This document shows, piece after piece, positions 13,651 to 22,436 of a DNA stretch of 35,814 bases. The stretch is taken from positions 1 through 35,814 of IMG/VR virus record IMGVR_UViG_3300010885_009406. The stretch is one strand, 5' to 3'. Each line of letters begins with the position of its first letter. Within the stretch, counting starts at the first letter, position 1. Position numbers and translations under genes: made by a program. Under the pieces are notes generated by a model. That model did not search any database, was not told the DNA's origin, and saw only the letters and a list, made by a program, of their open reading frames with translations. The stretch comes from a virus.

Positions 13651-14713
13651 TACTCTTTCCGCCTCCCCCTGATGGGGTTGAACTGCTGCCCGATGTTTGG
13701 GCTGCTGCTGCTGCCGCCGTTGCCGCTGCGGCCTGGGCCACTTGCGTAATAACGATTGCAGGAACAATTGTACGCGCTGCTTCCTCTTTCTGTTCTGGGG
13801 TCAAGTCATTGCCCAAGTTTGCAAGCGCCTCAATGGCTTCGCCTACGGCTGCGGCCGGATTGGGCAACTCAATGTCAAAGAAAGGTGGTGGTGGTTCGGT
13901 TGGCGTTGGCGGAGGCTCCGTCGGTGTTGGGGGCGGCTCGGTTGGACTCGGAGGTGGCTCGGTTGGCGAAGGTGGCGGCTCTGTCGGTGACGGTGGTGGC
14001 TCGGTTGGCGTTGGGGCCGGTGTCGGGGTTACGACTGGTGTAGGGCTAGGCTCAGGGCTAGGAGTAGCAGAAGGGCTAGGTTCAGCCGTAGCAGTTGGCG
14101 TAGGGTCAGGGGATGCCGGTGTCGGCTCTGGCGTGACCGTCGGCTCTGGCGTTGGCTCTGGTGTCGGAGGGGTAGGTTCATAGGAAGGCTCCTCTGATGG
14201 TGTTGGGGTTGGCTCCGGGGTTGGCAACTCCGATGGGATCGGAGAAGGGCTTGCCACCGGAGGGTTAGGGTCAAGAATGAGCGGAAGGTTGGCAATAAGG
14301 TCGTAGCGGCCACCTTCGGGGAACGGAGCATCCGGGTGAAGGCAACTGCCGTCATAGCAAATGAACCTTCCCGCGCGCAAGCGGTACACGCCCGGCTGCA
14401 AGGTAATGCCGATGTAGGAGTTGTAAGACTGGCCGTTCTTTCGTGGGTCGTCGTCGTTGGCCGTCATCACAGCGCCCTGGTTGTCGTACAGCCAGAGCAC
14501 GGAATCGGTAAATGGTGGACTCGCGCACCAGAACCCTTCGGTGTTCTCGCACAGGTCGGTCTCGGCCTCAAAGAGCGTCTCTTCGGTGACCACCACAAAA
14601 AAATCCATGGTGCGGTCAACGGTGACCAGGGATGTGGCGGACTCAGCCTTAACAGAGACTACCGACAGCATGAGGATGGCTGCCGAAGCAAGCGAGAAGA
14701 GCGGCCGGCGCAT
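13613..14713 (-). CDS. Secreted protein with PPC-like domain and proline-threonine stalk
   Basis: A 366-residue protein, ATG 14713 overlapping the upstream TAA. Residues 1-23 form a signal peptide ([23 protein letters not shown]). Residues about 30-140 resemble the bacterial pre-peptidase C-terminal fold: [37 protein letters not shown] and [10 protein letters not shown]; four cysteines could pair. Residues about 140-285 are a PT/PEP-rich stalk of repeated TEPPPSP units. The end is an Ala-rich hydrophobic helix (about 310-340) and a basic tail. It is predicted to be exported. The role is unknown: anti-superinfection, adhesion or a decorated virion protein are possible. Confidence 0.65.
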   Translation of the reverse strand: MRRPLFSLASAAILMLSVVSVKAESATSLVTVDRTMDFFVVVTEETLFEAETDLCENTEGFWCASPPFTDSVLWLYDNQGAVMTANDDDPRKNGQSYNSYIGITLQPGVYRLRAGRFICYDGSCLHPDAPFPEGGRYDLIANLPLILDPNPPVASPSPIPSELPTPEPTPTPSEEPSYEPTPPTPEPTPEPTVTPEPTPASPDPTPTATAEPSPSATPSPEPSPTPVVTPTPAPTPTEPPPSPTEPPPSPTEPPPSPTEPPPTPTEPPPTPTEPPPPFFDIELPNPAAAVGEAIEALANLGNDLTPEQKEEAARTIVPAIVITQVAQAAAATAAAAAAQTSGSSSTPSGGGGKSNGNEAKTRRRNS

Positions 14714-14898
14714 TACTTGCCCTGGCCTTGTAGCCACGCCAACAGCGCGCCTAATCCCCCCACTCCAAGAAGCCCACCAAGACCCTTAAGAACGGCCAAG
14801 CCGCCCCGCATTTCGTCAATCTGGCTTTGTAGTTTGTCAATCTTGGCGGACTGAGCGTCTAACCTGCTAATAATCTGTCGTGCTTGTGATTCGGTCAT
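14713..14898 (-). CDS. Small coiled-coil membrane protein
   Basis: A 61-residue protein in ATGA overlap with the S74 fibre gene. Residues 1-35 are an amphipathic coiled coil ([21 protein letters not shown]), and residues 36-57 are a Gly/Leu membrane segment ([20 protein letters not shown]). The arrangement matches small phage membrane proteins often annotated as holin or haemolysin XhlA-like proteins. It may support lysis with the two-span protein at 13462-13650. Confidence 0.65.
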   Translation of the reverse strand: MTESQARQIISRLDAQSAKIDKLQSQIDEMRGGLAVLKGLGGLLGVGGLGALLAWLQGQGK

Positions 14899-16841
14899 CG
14901 TGACTCCAAGGACTTTAGGCGCTCCTCCAGGTCGTTAACCCGAGCGTAAAGGGCTGCGACTAGCGCGGTTGCGTCAATTGTCTCTGGTAAACCGTCAGAA
15001 TCATACCCTACGGCATGGGTTAGGCCAGCATCGTGTACCTCTTCAGCAATGAACCCTAAGCGTGTTGCGCCAGCCTCATCCTCAATTGTGCTTTCATAAT
15101 GGCGGGGCTTAATCTTTCGTGCGGACTCAAGCACAATGCTGTCTGCGTCAACAATGTTTGTCTTGTAGCGCGCCGAGGAGGAGTTGCGGCGTAGGCTGTA
15201 AGTTGTGCCGCTGCTAAAAACCCAGATTGCGGCGTTAGCGGTTGCGGTTGTAGTGCTGATCGCATCGCTGACCATAGCGCCGCTACAGGTGACTGTTCCC
15301 GTAGTAGTTAATGCGCCAGTAATAGATAAAGCCTTGTTCATCGTAAGGTTTGTACCGTCGTAATCAAGTTTGTAAGAGCCTTGCCCGCCGGGGAAGAACG
15401 AATCCGCTACTAGTGCCGTGTACGCTGACCCGCTTGTGTTCTTAATGGCAAGGCTATCGTTGCCCGCGCCCGCGCTAAACGCGCGAATAGAGCCGCCATT
15501 GCCGCCCTTAAAAATGATTGCTCCGTCCGTGCTGGTGTCCGATACGCCAATGTTGAGGTCGCCATTGAGATTAAGTTCACCGTAGATAGTTGCGTCCCCG
15601 CCAATACTTGCGTCGTCGCTAAAGTCTGAAATTCCAGTAACGCTAATGCCGCCCGGGTTAACGATTACCTGACCGTTTGTTGAAGTCGTAAGCAGGATGT
15701 TGCCCTGAGCGGGAGCGGTCTTGACCGTTGCTCCCGTGACCGTTGCCGATCCAGCCGTTCCAGCGGCCGTGTAGGTGAACTGCGTGGCTGTCTTAGACAA
15801 CACCTGAAATGTTCCGTTCATGCTTGTTCCAGCCGCGCCGCTGAGTCCAGCAACCGTGACCCAATACAGAACTTCAAGGTCGTGCGCCGCGCTGGTTGTA
15901 ATGGTTACGGTTGACGCGGCCCTAGTTGCGGCGCTAATTGTCTGCGCTACGCCAGCGGAACTCGCGTCCAATCCAATGCTCCCTTGCTTGGAATAGATGG
16001 AGATGATCGGGCTAGACCCAACCACTCCGGTCTCGTTTGATCGCGTGTCAAGCCGGCCGCTGTTCATGTAAGTAGATGCGTACCCGTAGCGAGCCGGGTC
16101 TGTTTGGTCGGTAATAAGGCTCTGAATTGAGCCATGGTCAATTCGGACTTCATGGAGGTCTACTTGTATTACCCCTGTTGTAAGTGTATTAACCACCACG
16201 CCAACCGCTACGCGCACAAACGCCGCATCGGCGGGAACAGATGGCAAGCCACCAGGGTTGGCATACAACTCATACGCCCATGTTGCAGAAGAAATAGTCG
16301 CCAGCGTTGCGGTTCGCGTTTCGCTTGTTCCCGTGGTTGTTGCAAGGTCTCCCTGGTAAAACTGCGACTGATGATTGGCGGAAACCTCGGTCGTTGAAGT
16401 CACACCCTTCCACGCGGACCTTGGTTGATAGGTAAAAGTTCGGGCTACGCTACCCGGGACTGCGACATAGCGAACTAGGCGGAGGTATTGCCCAACGGCC
16501 GTGCCGACTGGGATGGTAAAGCGAATCTTTCGGCCAGAGGCAACGGTTGAGTCCTCAACAGAAGCGGCAGTAATTTGGGAACCAGATACATAGTTAGACT
16601 CAAGGGAGAAGTACGGAAGCGCATTATCCGGATCGGAAATTGCAGCGTCCGGGTCTGGTGGAGTTGCCTTAAATGTTCCGTTCTGCACCATTGTGTAAAT
16701 GCCGGCCGACAACGAAGACCCGAGGGCATAAGATTGCCCGCCGGTTGACTGCGTTGACAGCAACGGGGCATCGGTATCGGCAATAATGTCGCCCTTAAAT
16801 GACGAGAGCGCGCCGTCGTTAGAGCCGAGTTCGCTTGGCAT
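14895..16841 (-). CDS. Tail fibre or tip protein with C-terminal S74 chaperone
   Basis: A 648-residue protein. The last ~95 residues match the intramolecular chaperone of peptidase family S74: SSSARYKTNIVDAD near 554-567 with the conserved Ser and Lys, GFIAEEVHDAGL near 596-607, and an ALVAALYARVNDLEERLKSLE coiled coil at the end. Such domains trimerise the fibre and then cut themselves off before the Ser. Residues about 300-375 contain a beta domain similar to one in the upstream tip protein. Residues about 385-530 are a beta-helix-like stretch (NLNGDLN, ITGALTTTGTV). It would form a host-recognition fibre. Confidence 0.85.
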   Translation of the reverse strand: MPSELGSNDGALSSFKGDIIADTDAPLLSTQSTGGQSYALGSSLSAGIYTMVQNGTFKATPPDPDAAISDPDNALPYFSLESNYVSGSQITAASVEDSTVASGRKIRFTIPVGTAVGQYLRLVRYVAVPGSVARTFTYQPRSAWKGVTSTTEVSANHQSQFYQGDLATTTGTSETRTATLATISSATWAYELYANPGGLPSVPADAAFVRVAVGVVVNTLTTGVIQVDLHEVRIDHGSIQSLITDQTDPARYGYASTYMNSGRLDTRSNETGVVGSSPIISIYSKQGSIGLDASSAGVAQTISAATRAASTVTITTSAAHDLEVLYWVTVAGLSGAAGTSMNGTFQVLSKTATQFTYTAAGTAGSATVTGATVKTAPAQGNILLTTSTNGQVIVNPGGISVTGISDFSDDASIGGDATIYGELNLNGDLNIGVSDTSTDGAIIFKGGNGGSIRAFSAGAGNDSLAIKNTSGSAYTALVADSFFPGGQGSYKLDYDGTNLTMNKALSITGALTTTGTVTCSGAMVSDAISTTTATANAAIWVFSSGTTYSLRRNSSSARYKTNIVDADSIVLESARKIKPRHYESTIEDEAGATRLGFIAEEVHDAGLTHAVGYDSDGLPETIDATALVAALYARVNDLEERLKSLESR

Positions 16842-18511
16842 TACCCAATCCTTTCAATAAGCCCCTTGCGCCGCCAGTCGCACTCAATCTCTAGGGATGC
16901 CTCTGTAGTTCCCTTGGCGAATGACCATGTTACCGCCTCAATGCGAAGGACCTCTCCCGCGATTCCCAATTGTGGGGCGCTTACCTTGATCCATTGGTCA
17001 GGGAGCACGGCCCGGACCAGGGTATAAGCCGATCCGGTGTAGTAATAGCCTTGGGTGTAGCCATAGTCGTGTGCCGGGTTGGCAGTCTGACTCAGGTTGG
17101 CCCCAACAATTGTAATGCGAACGCTTCGCATAGGCTGATAGCGAACTGCCAACATTCCGTTGCCAAACTTGTCAATAAAGTTGTCTCTGGTCGTGTTGTT
17201 AAGCCCCTTTACATCCGGCAAGTCAACAAGAGCGTCAGGTCGTGGACCATTGCGGCTCCCAAGGTTGGGGCCGGAGTTACCGCTTAGGTTGTATGTGCGC
17301 GTGTACGGATCGGTTGCGTCGTCAAGACCTGAGTCAAAATCTCCGCACCGCAAGAATGCGCGCTTGATGATTTGCTCATGGTCGTACTGCACCTGGATTC
17401 CCGTTGCCGCAATCTTGCTTGTGGTTGCTCCGCTGCTCCCGGTCGGGTCTACCTGGGAAGCAACTGTGACCACCTCAAAGGGGGCCGTGGCCTGAGCCGG
17501 AGCCGTTCTTGCGTTGTAGTTAATGCGCCCGTTGCCGTCAATCCAATACTTGCGCGCAATAGTGTCAAAGCCACCAGCGGCCTCCGACACCGTGTCCATT
17601 GCCCCGCGAAGGGTAGAGACCGGCAACTGCTTAACCTCGCCAGAGATGTTTACCGCCGTGTAACTCGGGTATAGCGCCCTAACTGCGGTCTTTCCAGAGC
17701 CGGAAATAGCAGAAGTGTCTACAAGCCGGCGCGTTGCAGCGTCGCTACGAAGGTCAACATAGTAAAGCAACTCGTTGATGGTGGCCTTATCGCTCACGCG
17801 CGCGGCCGTACTCAAGGTAATGGTCCCTACTGCCTGACGACTTGAACCAATCTTTCCCTTTCGCACAAGAATCTTGTCCATCCAGTTAATAGGATCGGCT
17901 CCGGTGACCTGAACTTCAATGCCTAGCGCGCGCATTCGTGCCTGAACATTGGTCACATAGCCTAGAAGCACCGGCTGTGTTGCGTTGTAGCGCGTGTCGT
18001 AGAAACGAATGGGAGCCATGTCGGCCATAGCGAGAAACCACGGCACAATGGTAACTGATCCACCGCTTGTGTACGCCCCTGTGGCGGCATTGGTCACGGT
18101 GAATTGAGTAGATGACGCGCTTGCAACGGTTGCCTTAGTTAGGTTGTAAACAGATGGCGTTACCCCGGTAATGCTGACCACCGAGCCAACTGACAAGGTG
18201 TTTGCGGCCGTGTAGGTCACGGTTCCTGCCGCTGCTGACACATTGGTAATCGTGTAGGTCGTACTCACATCTGGCTGTGTGATGGTAAAAGTCATGCTTG
18301 ATCCGCTTGCAGACCCGGATGAGGTAATAGAGAAGGTCTCAAGGGCAACTCGCGGAAGGGTTTGCTGATCCCCGGCCGGAAGCGCAATAAGGTCCCGAGC
18401 AGTACCTAGGCCATTAGCGCCAGGAAGCGGCCCCGGGGTTCCGGCCGCATACGGGTCTACAACCCCAGCGCCAACGACCCCTTCTACAAACAGAAGATAG
18501 GGGACTGGCAT
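16841..18511 (-). CDS. Tail tip (minor tail) protein
   Basis: A 556-residue protein just after the tape measure in transcription order, where distal tail and tip proteins are placed in siphoviruses. It has an N-terminal beta region, an extra beta module (about residues 87-154, TYTITNVSAAAGTVTYTAANTLSVGSVVSITGV...) and a long C-terminal part with IRFYDTRYNATQPVLLGYVTNVQ, GADPINWMDK and LRIEAVTWSFAKGTTEASLEIE. The latter resembles Dit/Tal-type minor tail proteins that define an axis and bind the fibre. ATG 18511 overlaps the tape measure stop. Confidence in the general role is high, in the exact one low. Confidence 0.7.
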   Translation of the reverse strand: MPVPYLLFVEGVVGAGVVDPYAAGTPGPLPGANGLGTARDLIALPAGDQQTLPRVALETFSITSSGSASGSSMTFTITQPDVSTTYTITNVSAAAGTVTYTAANTLSVGSVVSITGVTPSVYNLTKATVASASSTQFTVTNAATGAYTSGGSVTIVPWFLAMADMAPIRFYDTRYNATQPVLLGYVTNVQARMRALGIEVQVTGADPINWMDKILVRKGKIGSSRQAVGTITLSTAARVSDKATINELLYYVDLRSDAATRRLVDTSAISGSGKTAVRALYPSYTAVNISGEVKQLPVSTLRGAMDTVSEAAGGFDTIARKYWIDGNGRINYNARTAPAQATAPFEVVTVASQVDPTGSSGATTSKIAATGIQVQYDHEQIIKRAFLRCGDFDSGLDDATDPYTRTYNLSGNSGPNLGSRNGPRPDALVDLPDVKGLNNTTRDNFIDKFGNGMLAVRYQPMRSVRITIVGANLSQTANPAHDYGYTQGYYYTGSAYTLVRAVLPDQWIKVSAPQLGIAGEVLRIEAVTWSFAKGTTEASLEIECDWRRKGLIERIG

Positions 18512-21105
18512 TACTGCAATACCCTAGAACCGCCGCCAGGAATACGCGCAATGACCTTCTCAATTGCGTCGTTTATTGGCTTGTCATTTAGGTTAATCGT
18601 GATGTTTGGCGCTCCGTACTTGTCGCTCATTGGATTTGCGCTTACACCAGTTCCAAGATACGCCGGAGGAATTAGGCTGCCGTACTTGTCGTTCATTGGG
18701 TTAAGACTTACGCCTGTTCCCTTTGGATTGTTGATGTTGTCAACTGCTGATCCAATTGCGCCACCGATTGCCTCACCGATTGCGCCACCAACCATTCCGC
18801 CGAGCAGCGGACCAGCAATAGGAATCCACGACAGGAGTCCAGCACCAATTGCCGTACCGGCTGCGTTTCCTACGCCCTTACCGATGGCCTCGCCAACTCC
18901 CGAACCCTCTGCCAACGCATTTGCTCCGGCCAAGATGCCTCCAATAATCGGAACTCCAGCGCCAACCGCCTTTAGGCCGGTAGAGGCCACTTTGCCAACT
19001 GCTCCAAGTCCCTTACCCACAACCCCCAAGCCTTTGCCAACTGCCCCAACACCAGTACCAACCGCCCTTGCGCCGCCAATTGCAACTCGGCCAACGCCGG
19101 ATGAGGCAACCTTTCCGACAGCACCGGTCACGCCGCCCATGACCGTAGCGCCGGCCGCCTTGATCCCGCCAACGGCCGCAGACCCAAGCCGGCCAACGCC
19201 ACTTGTGAGTCCACCCGGGCCAGTAATGCCCAACATTTGACCGCCAATAGACAACGCAGTCCCAAGTCGTCCACCAAATCGCGAAAGCGCGCCAAATTGT
19301 TTTGATCCGGTGACTGCTCCCTTCCAATTGCTGAATCCTTGTGAAATTCTGGCAAACCGTCCGGCCGGCTTGCTCATCCCCGGAGGAACTGGTGGCCCCT
19401 GCATTGCGCCCATGCCAGGAGGCATTCCGCCCATTGGCATGCCGCCGCCGATTACTGAGCCCGCATTGAGATACACGGTGTTGGCACTCATTGTCATGGC
19501 CCCAACTCCACCCATGCCCATAGCAGCCCCTGCAACTCCAGCGGCTACTCCGCCGCCCTTGGGCCGCAAGAAGGAAGGAATAAGCGCACCACCAAGTCGC
19601 CCAAGAATCCCTGGCTTACCACCACCGGCGCGTGGCATTGTTGGCATTCCAGCACCGCCTCCGCCATTTCCCATCATTCCCCCAAAGAAACTTAACGCTT
19701 GAAGCGTACCGGCCCCACCAGCAAAGAGTCCAAGGGTATCCATGGCCGATGTTCCCGCGTCGGCCCCGCCGGCCATGTAGCCGCCAAGTCCGAGAGACGC
19801 AAGCATACCCAGTCCTGGCATCTTCTTGAAGAGCAACTTAGATAGCAGCGCGCCGCCAATTGTGGTAACTGCTGCGGTCTGCGCTCCCTGTCGGTTAATG
19901 CCAGCGCCCGCACTTTCAAGAAGTGGCCCGACTAGAGGAATTCCCGAAAGGCTGATGTTTTTACTTGGGCTTTGTGGGCCGCGACCTGGTTGCGGCATGA
20001 ACTCAGGGTTGGTAGACCCGTACTGAATTCCGGTGTATGTCGGACCCGTGGGAGTATTTCCACCAAGGAATCCAATGACCTTGTTGGCCATTCCAAGGAT
20101 TTCCTTGACTAAACCGCCTAACGCCTTAAATGCTTTACCAAGAGGACCCTCACCGTTCTCTCCCCAAACCGTCTTAGCCATCTTGAGGAACCCCTCAACG
20201 AGTCCGCCAGGTCCGGCAATTCTCTTGATAATTGGGTCTACCTCTGCAAGGAACTTTGGAACATTCTTGGTGATGAAGTCAGCAACTCCGGTGATGACTG
20301 GCTTCAATTGCGGAAGGATGTCCTTGTTTAGCGTTTGGGCAATCTTTAGCGCAATGGGGAGAAAGGCCGCACCAAACTCTTGCTTCAAGTCCTTTACGGT
20401 GTCCCCAAACATCTTGAACTGCTTCTCAACGCCCTCAGCAGACTTGGCCGCAGTCCCGCCGTATCGTTCCATGATGGTGTCCAGGACCTTCTGTCCCGTC
20501 ATAACGGTCTTGACTTCTTTGGTTACATTCTTGTAGGACGCGCCCCACTTCTTGTTGGCAACAAGTACTCGGGTAGTGACTTTCTCGGTCTTTGTCGTCT
20601 GGATACCCAACTTGGCCAACGACTTTCCTTGGCCGATGTACGCGCGCGCGACAATCGTTGAGGCCTTGCTAAGGCTGATGTTTTGAGCCGCAGCAACTTC
20701 CATTGCGGCATTTTGGATTGCAATGGCATCTGTAGTGTTCTTGGCAAACGGAATAATGGCTGCAAGGCTAGACTTGATCTCGTCTCCAGAGAACGCCAAC
20801 TTCTTTCCGGCTTCTACCTGCTTGACAATAGCGGCCGTGCTTTCTGCCGTGGCCATCTTCCGACTCTTGAGTACGCCAATAAGACGCTTGTTAATCTTCT
20901 CTTCTTCCATTGCCGCCTTGGTTGCGTCAGTAATGAACCTGGTTGCGGCAACAATGGCAATACCGGCTGCGGCAAATGCAACCTTGATGCCCATGCCGGC
21001 GCGCTGAGACGCGCCCTTGAGTCCGCCTAGGTCTCGGGATACATCCTTAATGGCACGGCTGGCATTGTTCTGCGCCGTGATCTGAAAGTTCATCTGTTCA
21101 GACAT
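18511..21105 (-). CDS. Tape measure protein
   Basis: An 864-residue protein, the longest gene, in the expected place between tail chaperones and tip proteins. The N-terminal third is helical with a hydrophobic span (VAFAAAGIAIVAATRF near 43-58) and a conserved-looking part with QNAAMEVAAAQNISLSKASTIVARAYIGQGKSLAKLGI. The middle contains helical segments and GGGGAGMPTMPRAGG-type low-complexity. Residues about 640-800 are Gly/Ala/Val-rich and hydrophobic, probably the part released into the host membrane. At about 1.5 angstrom per residue it predicts a tail of roughly 130 nm. No lytic domain was recognised. Confidence 0.9.
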   Translation of the reverse strand: MSEQMNFQITAQNNASRAIKDVSRDLGGLKGASQRAGMGIKVAFAAAGIAIVAATRFITDATKAAMEEEKINKRLIGVLKSRKMATAESTAAIVKQVEAGKKLAFSGDEIKSSLAAIIPFAKNTTDAIAIQNAAMEVAAAQNISLSKASTIVARAYIGQGKSLAKLGIQTTKTEKVTTRVLVANKKWGASYKNVTKEVKTVMTGQKVLDTIMERYGGTAAKSAEGVEKQFKMFGDTVKDLKQEFGAAFLPIALKIAQTLNKDILPQLKPVITGVADFITKNVPKFLAEVDPIIKRIAGPGGLVEGFLKMAKTVWGENGEGPLGKAFKALGGLVKEILGMANKVIGFLGGNTPTGPTYTGIQYGSTNPEFMPQPGRGPQSPSKNISLSGIPLVGPLLESAGAGINRQGAQTAAVTTIGGALLSKLLFKKMPGLGMLASLGLGGYMAGGADAGTSAMDTLGLFAGGAGTLQALSFFGGMMGNGGGGAGMPTMPRAGGGKPGILGRLGGALIPSFLRPKGGGVAAGVAGAAMGMGGVGAMTMSANTVYLNAGSVIGGGMPMGGMPPGMGAMQGPPVPPGMSKPAGRFARISQGFSNWKGAVTGSKQFGALSRFGGRLGTALSIGGQMLGITGPGGLTSGVGRLGSAAVGGIKAAGATVMGGVTGAVGKVASSGVGRVAIGGARAVGTGVGAVGKGLGVVGKGLGAVGKVASTGLKAVGAGVPIIGGILAGANALAEGSGVGEAIGKGVGNAAGTAIGAGLLSWIPIAGPLLGGMVGGAIGEAIGGAIGSAVDNINNPKGTGVSLNPMNDKYGSLIPPAYLGTGVSANPMSDKYGAPNITINLNDKPINDAIEKVIARIPGGGSRVLQ

Positions 21106-21108
21106 GTC

Positions 21109-21855
21109 TTACCCCATCATCCCGACTCGCTTGGCGTATGCCGCCTGGGAGCGAATCAACTTCTTGTCACCCTTCGCGGTCAATGGTACTGCCCCGACAA
21201 TAGCCCGTGCGGCTTCGTCGTTAATTAAGGCCGTCAGCGTACCTTTGACCACATCCGCAACATCGGACCGGCGGTCCTTAGCGGTCTCTCGGACGAACGG
21301 CCGGGATGGTAGCGCAGTCCGCTCGTATGTCTGGAGTAGCCCCAAGGCCTCTAGACGCTGGTTGTACACCTTAGCCCTACGCTTCTTAGTAATGTTGTTG
21401 AAGGTCATTCCCATGCGCTTGTCCTGGGCTTTCCAGCGCGCGCGTAGGTCCGCGCGCGCGGAGATAGCCCCGCGCCTAGACCAGGTAGTGCCGGTTCCGG
21501 AAACAACCGCCCGGCCGTAGTACGCGCCGGACTCATCCTTGCGGTTCCGGCCTGGGTAGATGCCGACAATGGCCGACGGCTTCTTGTACTTGCCAACCCG
21601 GGAGACAATGGAGTCGCGGAGACGGCCCGGATGCGGGTCTCCCTCTGCGGCAGAGCCAACCGGGGCTGCGGCCTCCATGAATGGCTCTAGGTACATAGCC
21701 CCCTCTAAGGCCGCATAGCCAATGAACTGCTGCATGGACTGTTCGTCAAACCCGGCGGCCAACTGGAGGCGCAATCGGTCAATCGTCCCAAGCACATCGT
21801 CCTCAATGCTCAGGGAGATAGACTTGTTCTTGCCGCCAAATAGGCTAAATACCAC
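21109..21855 (-). CDS. HK97 gp10-like morphogenesis protein
   Basis: A 248-residue protein starting at GTG 21855 with AAGGGGA upstream. GRLRDSIVSRVGK near residue 78, IVGIYPGR near 95, YYGRAVVSGT near 112, and PSRPFVRETAKDR near 203 fit the HK97 gp10-type family of tail completion or tail terminator proteins. The insert between residues 120 and 190 is long and basic. Location is odd, between the tail chaperones and tape measure instead of before the major tail protein. Confidence 0.65.
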   Translation of the reverse strand: MVFSLFGGKNKSISLSIEDDVLGTIDRLRLQLAAGFDEQSMQQFIGYAALEGAMYLEPFMEAAAPVGSAAEGDPHPGRLRDSIVSRVGKYKKPSAIVGIYPGRNRKDESGAYYGRAVVSGTGTTWSRRGAISARADLRARWKAQDKRMGMTFNNITKKRRAKVYNQRLEALGLLQTYERTALPSRPFVRETAKDRRSDVADVVKGTLTALINDEAARAIVGAVPLTAKGDKKLIRSQAAYAKRVGMMG

Positions 21856-22416
21856 GCTTGTTCCCCTTTGGTTGAGGCTTGGGTTGCATCTCTCTAAGGA
21901 TAGCGTATGTCGCCATCACATCGGACACATCCTCTTGCGCCAACTTCCAGGGTGCGATGCCAAACTCTTTCCCAACGATGTACAGGATCAGTTCAGCCGG
22001 TGGGACAGCGGAGTGGCCAACGCTAAGGCGGGCCGCCGCCGTCCTCACATAGGGGGGACGCTGCTTACCGCTTCTCCCCATAGTTCCATTAACTGAGTCA
22101 ACGCCTCAATCGGCGCGTCAAGCACATCTGCGTAGTGCTCGCCGGTTTCTGGGTCCGTAAAGTTGTGGCTCTTTACCAACTTAGCAACCGTACCCAACTG
22201 CTTGTCAAAGATTGGCGACTGAAGGTCAATTAGCACGCGAGCCGGGACTCGGCGGACTTGCATGATGGCTTTCCAGCCCTCAAAGGGAGCGCGCAACGCA
22301 ATCTCTTTGGTTGTTGGTACTGGTACTGGTGCAACCGCTGCAACTGGCTCAGGCGCAGCGGCTACCGGTGCGGCCGCTACTGGTGCGGCCACTACTGGAG
22401 TTGTTTCGTCGGTCAT
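21845..22416 (-). CDS. Tail assembly chaperone, frameshifted long product (G-T type)
   Basis: This is the predicted 190-residue fusion made by a -1 ribosomal shift at 22051-22057: the first 122 codons come from the 123-codon frame and 68 codons come from the next frame, ending at 21845. The downstream frame (YVRTAAARLSVGHSAVPPAELILYIV...) could also start on its own at ATG 22081, but it has no good ribosome site. Two-frame G/GT chaperones between the major tail protein and tape measure are general in siphoviruses; they bind and keep the tape measure soluble. The shift site itself is inferred from sequence. Confidence 0.75.
22045..22416 (-). CDS. Tail assembly chaperone, short product (G type)
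   Basis: A 123-residue protein with a low-complexity Ala/Pro/Val N terminus (about residues 8-35, PVAAAPVAAAPEPVAAVAP) and a compact domain after it (KEIALRAPFEGWKAIMQVRRVPARVLIDLQ ... FTDPETGEHYADVLDAPIEALTQLMELW). The gene lies directly between major tail protein and the tape measure region and ends in the slippery CCCCCCT followed by ATG TGA. Most ribosomes would finish here, producing the short chaperone in excess of the long one. Confidence 0.8.
   Translation of the reverse strand: MTDETTPVVAAPVAAAPVAAAPEPVAAVAPVPVPTTKEIALRAPFEGWKAIMQVRRVPARVLIDLQSPIFDKQLGTVAKLVKSHNFTDPETGEHYADVLDAPIEALTQLMELWGEAVSSVPPM
22051..22057 (-). other. Candidate -1 ribosomal frameshift heptamer C CCC CCT
   Basis: On the minus strand the zero-frame codons are GTC CCC CCT ATG TGA. 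The heptamer C-CCC-CCT fits the X-XXY-YYZ pattern; slipping back by one re-pairs both codons as CCC. Reading then continues as TAT GTG AGG in the downstream chaperone frame, with the zero-frame stop only 4 bases beyond. This is the expected place for the shift in a siphovirus chaperone gene. Confidence 0.7.
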
Positions 22417-22436
22417 TATGCCCTCCTATCTACTAT

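Noticed and set aside
13542-14183. Plus-strand Gly/Val/Ser-repeat ORF (213 codons)
   Set aside because: It mirrors the proline-threonine stalk of the secreted protein on the minus strand. The repeated GGGSVG units come from the complement of TEPPPSP codons.
18551-19240. Plus-strand Pro/Ala/Thr-rich ORF opposite the tape measure
   Set aside because: It is the complement of the Gly/Ala-rich tape measure region. No initiation signal and no domain was seen.
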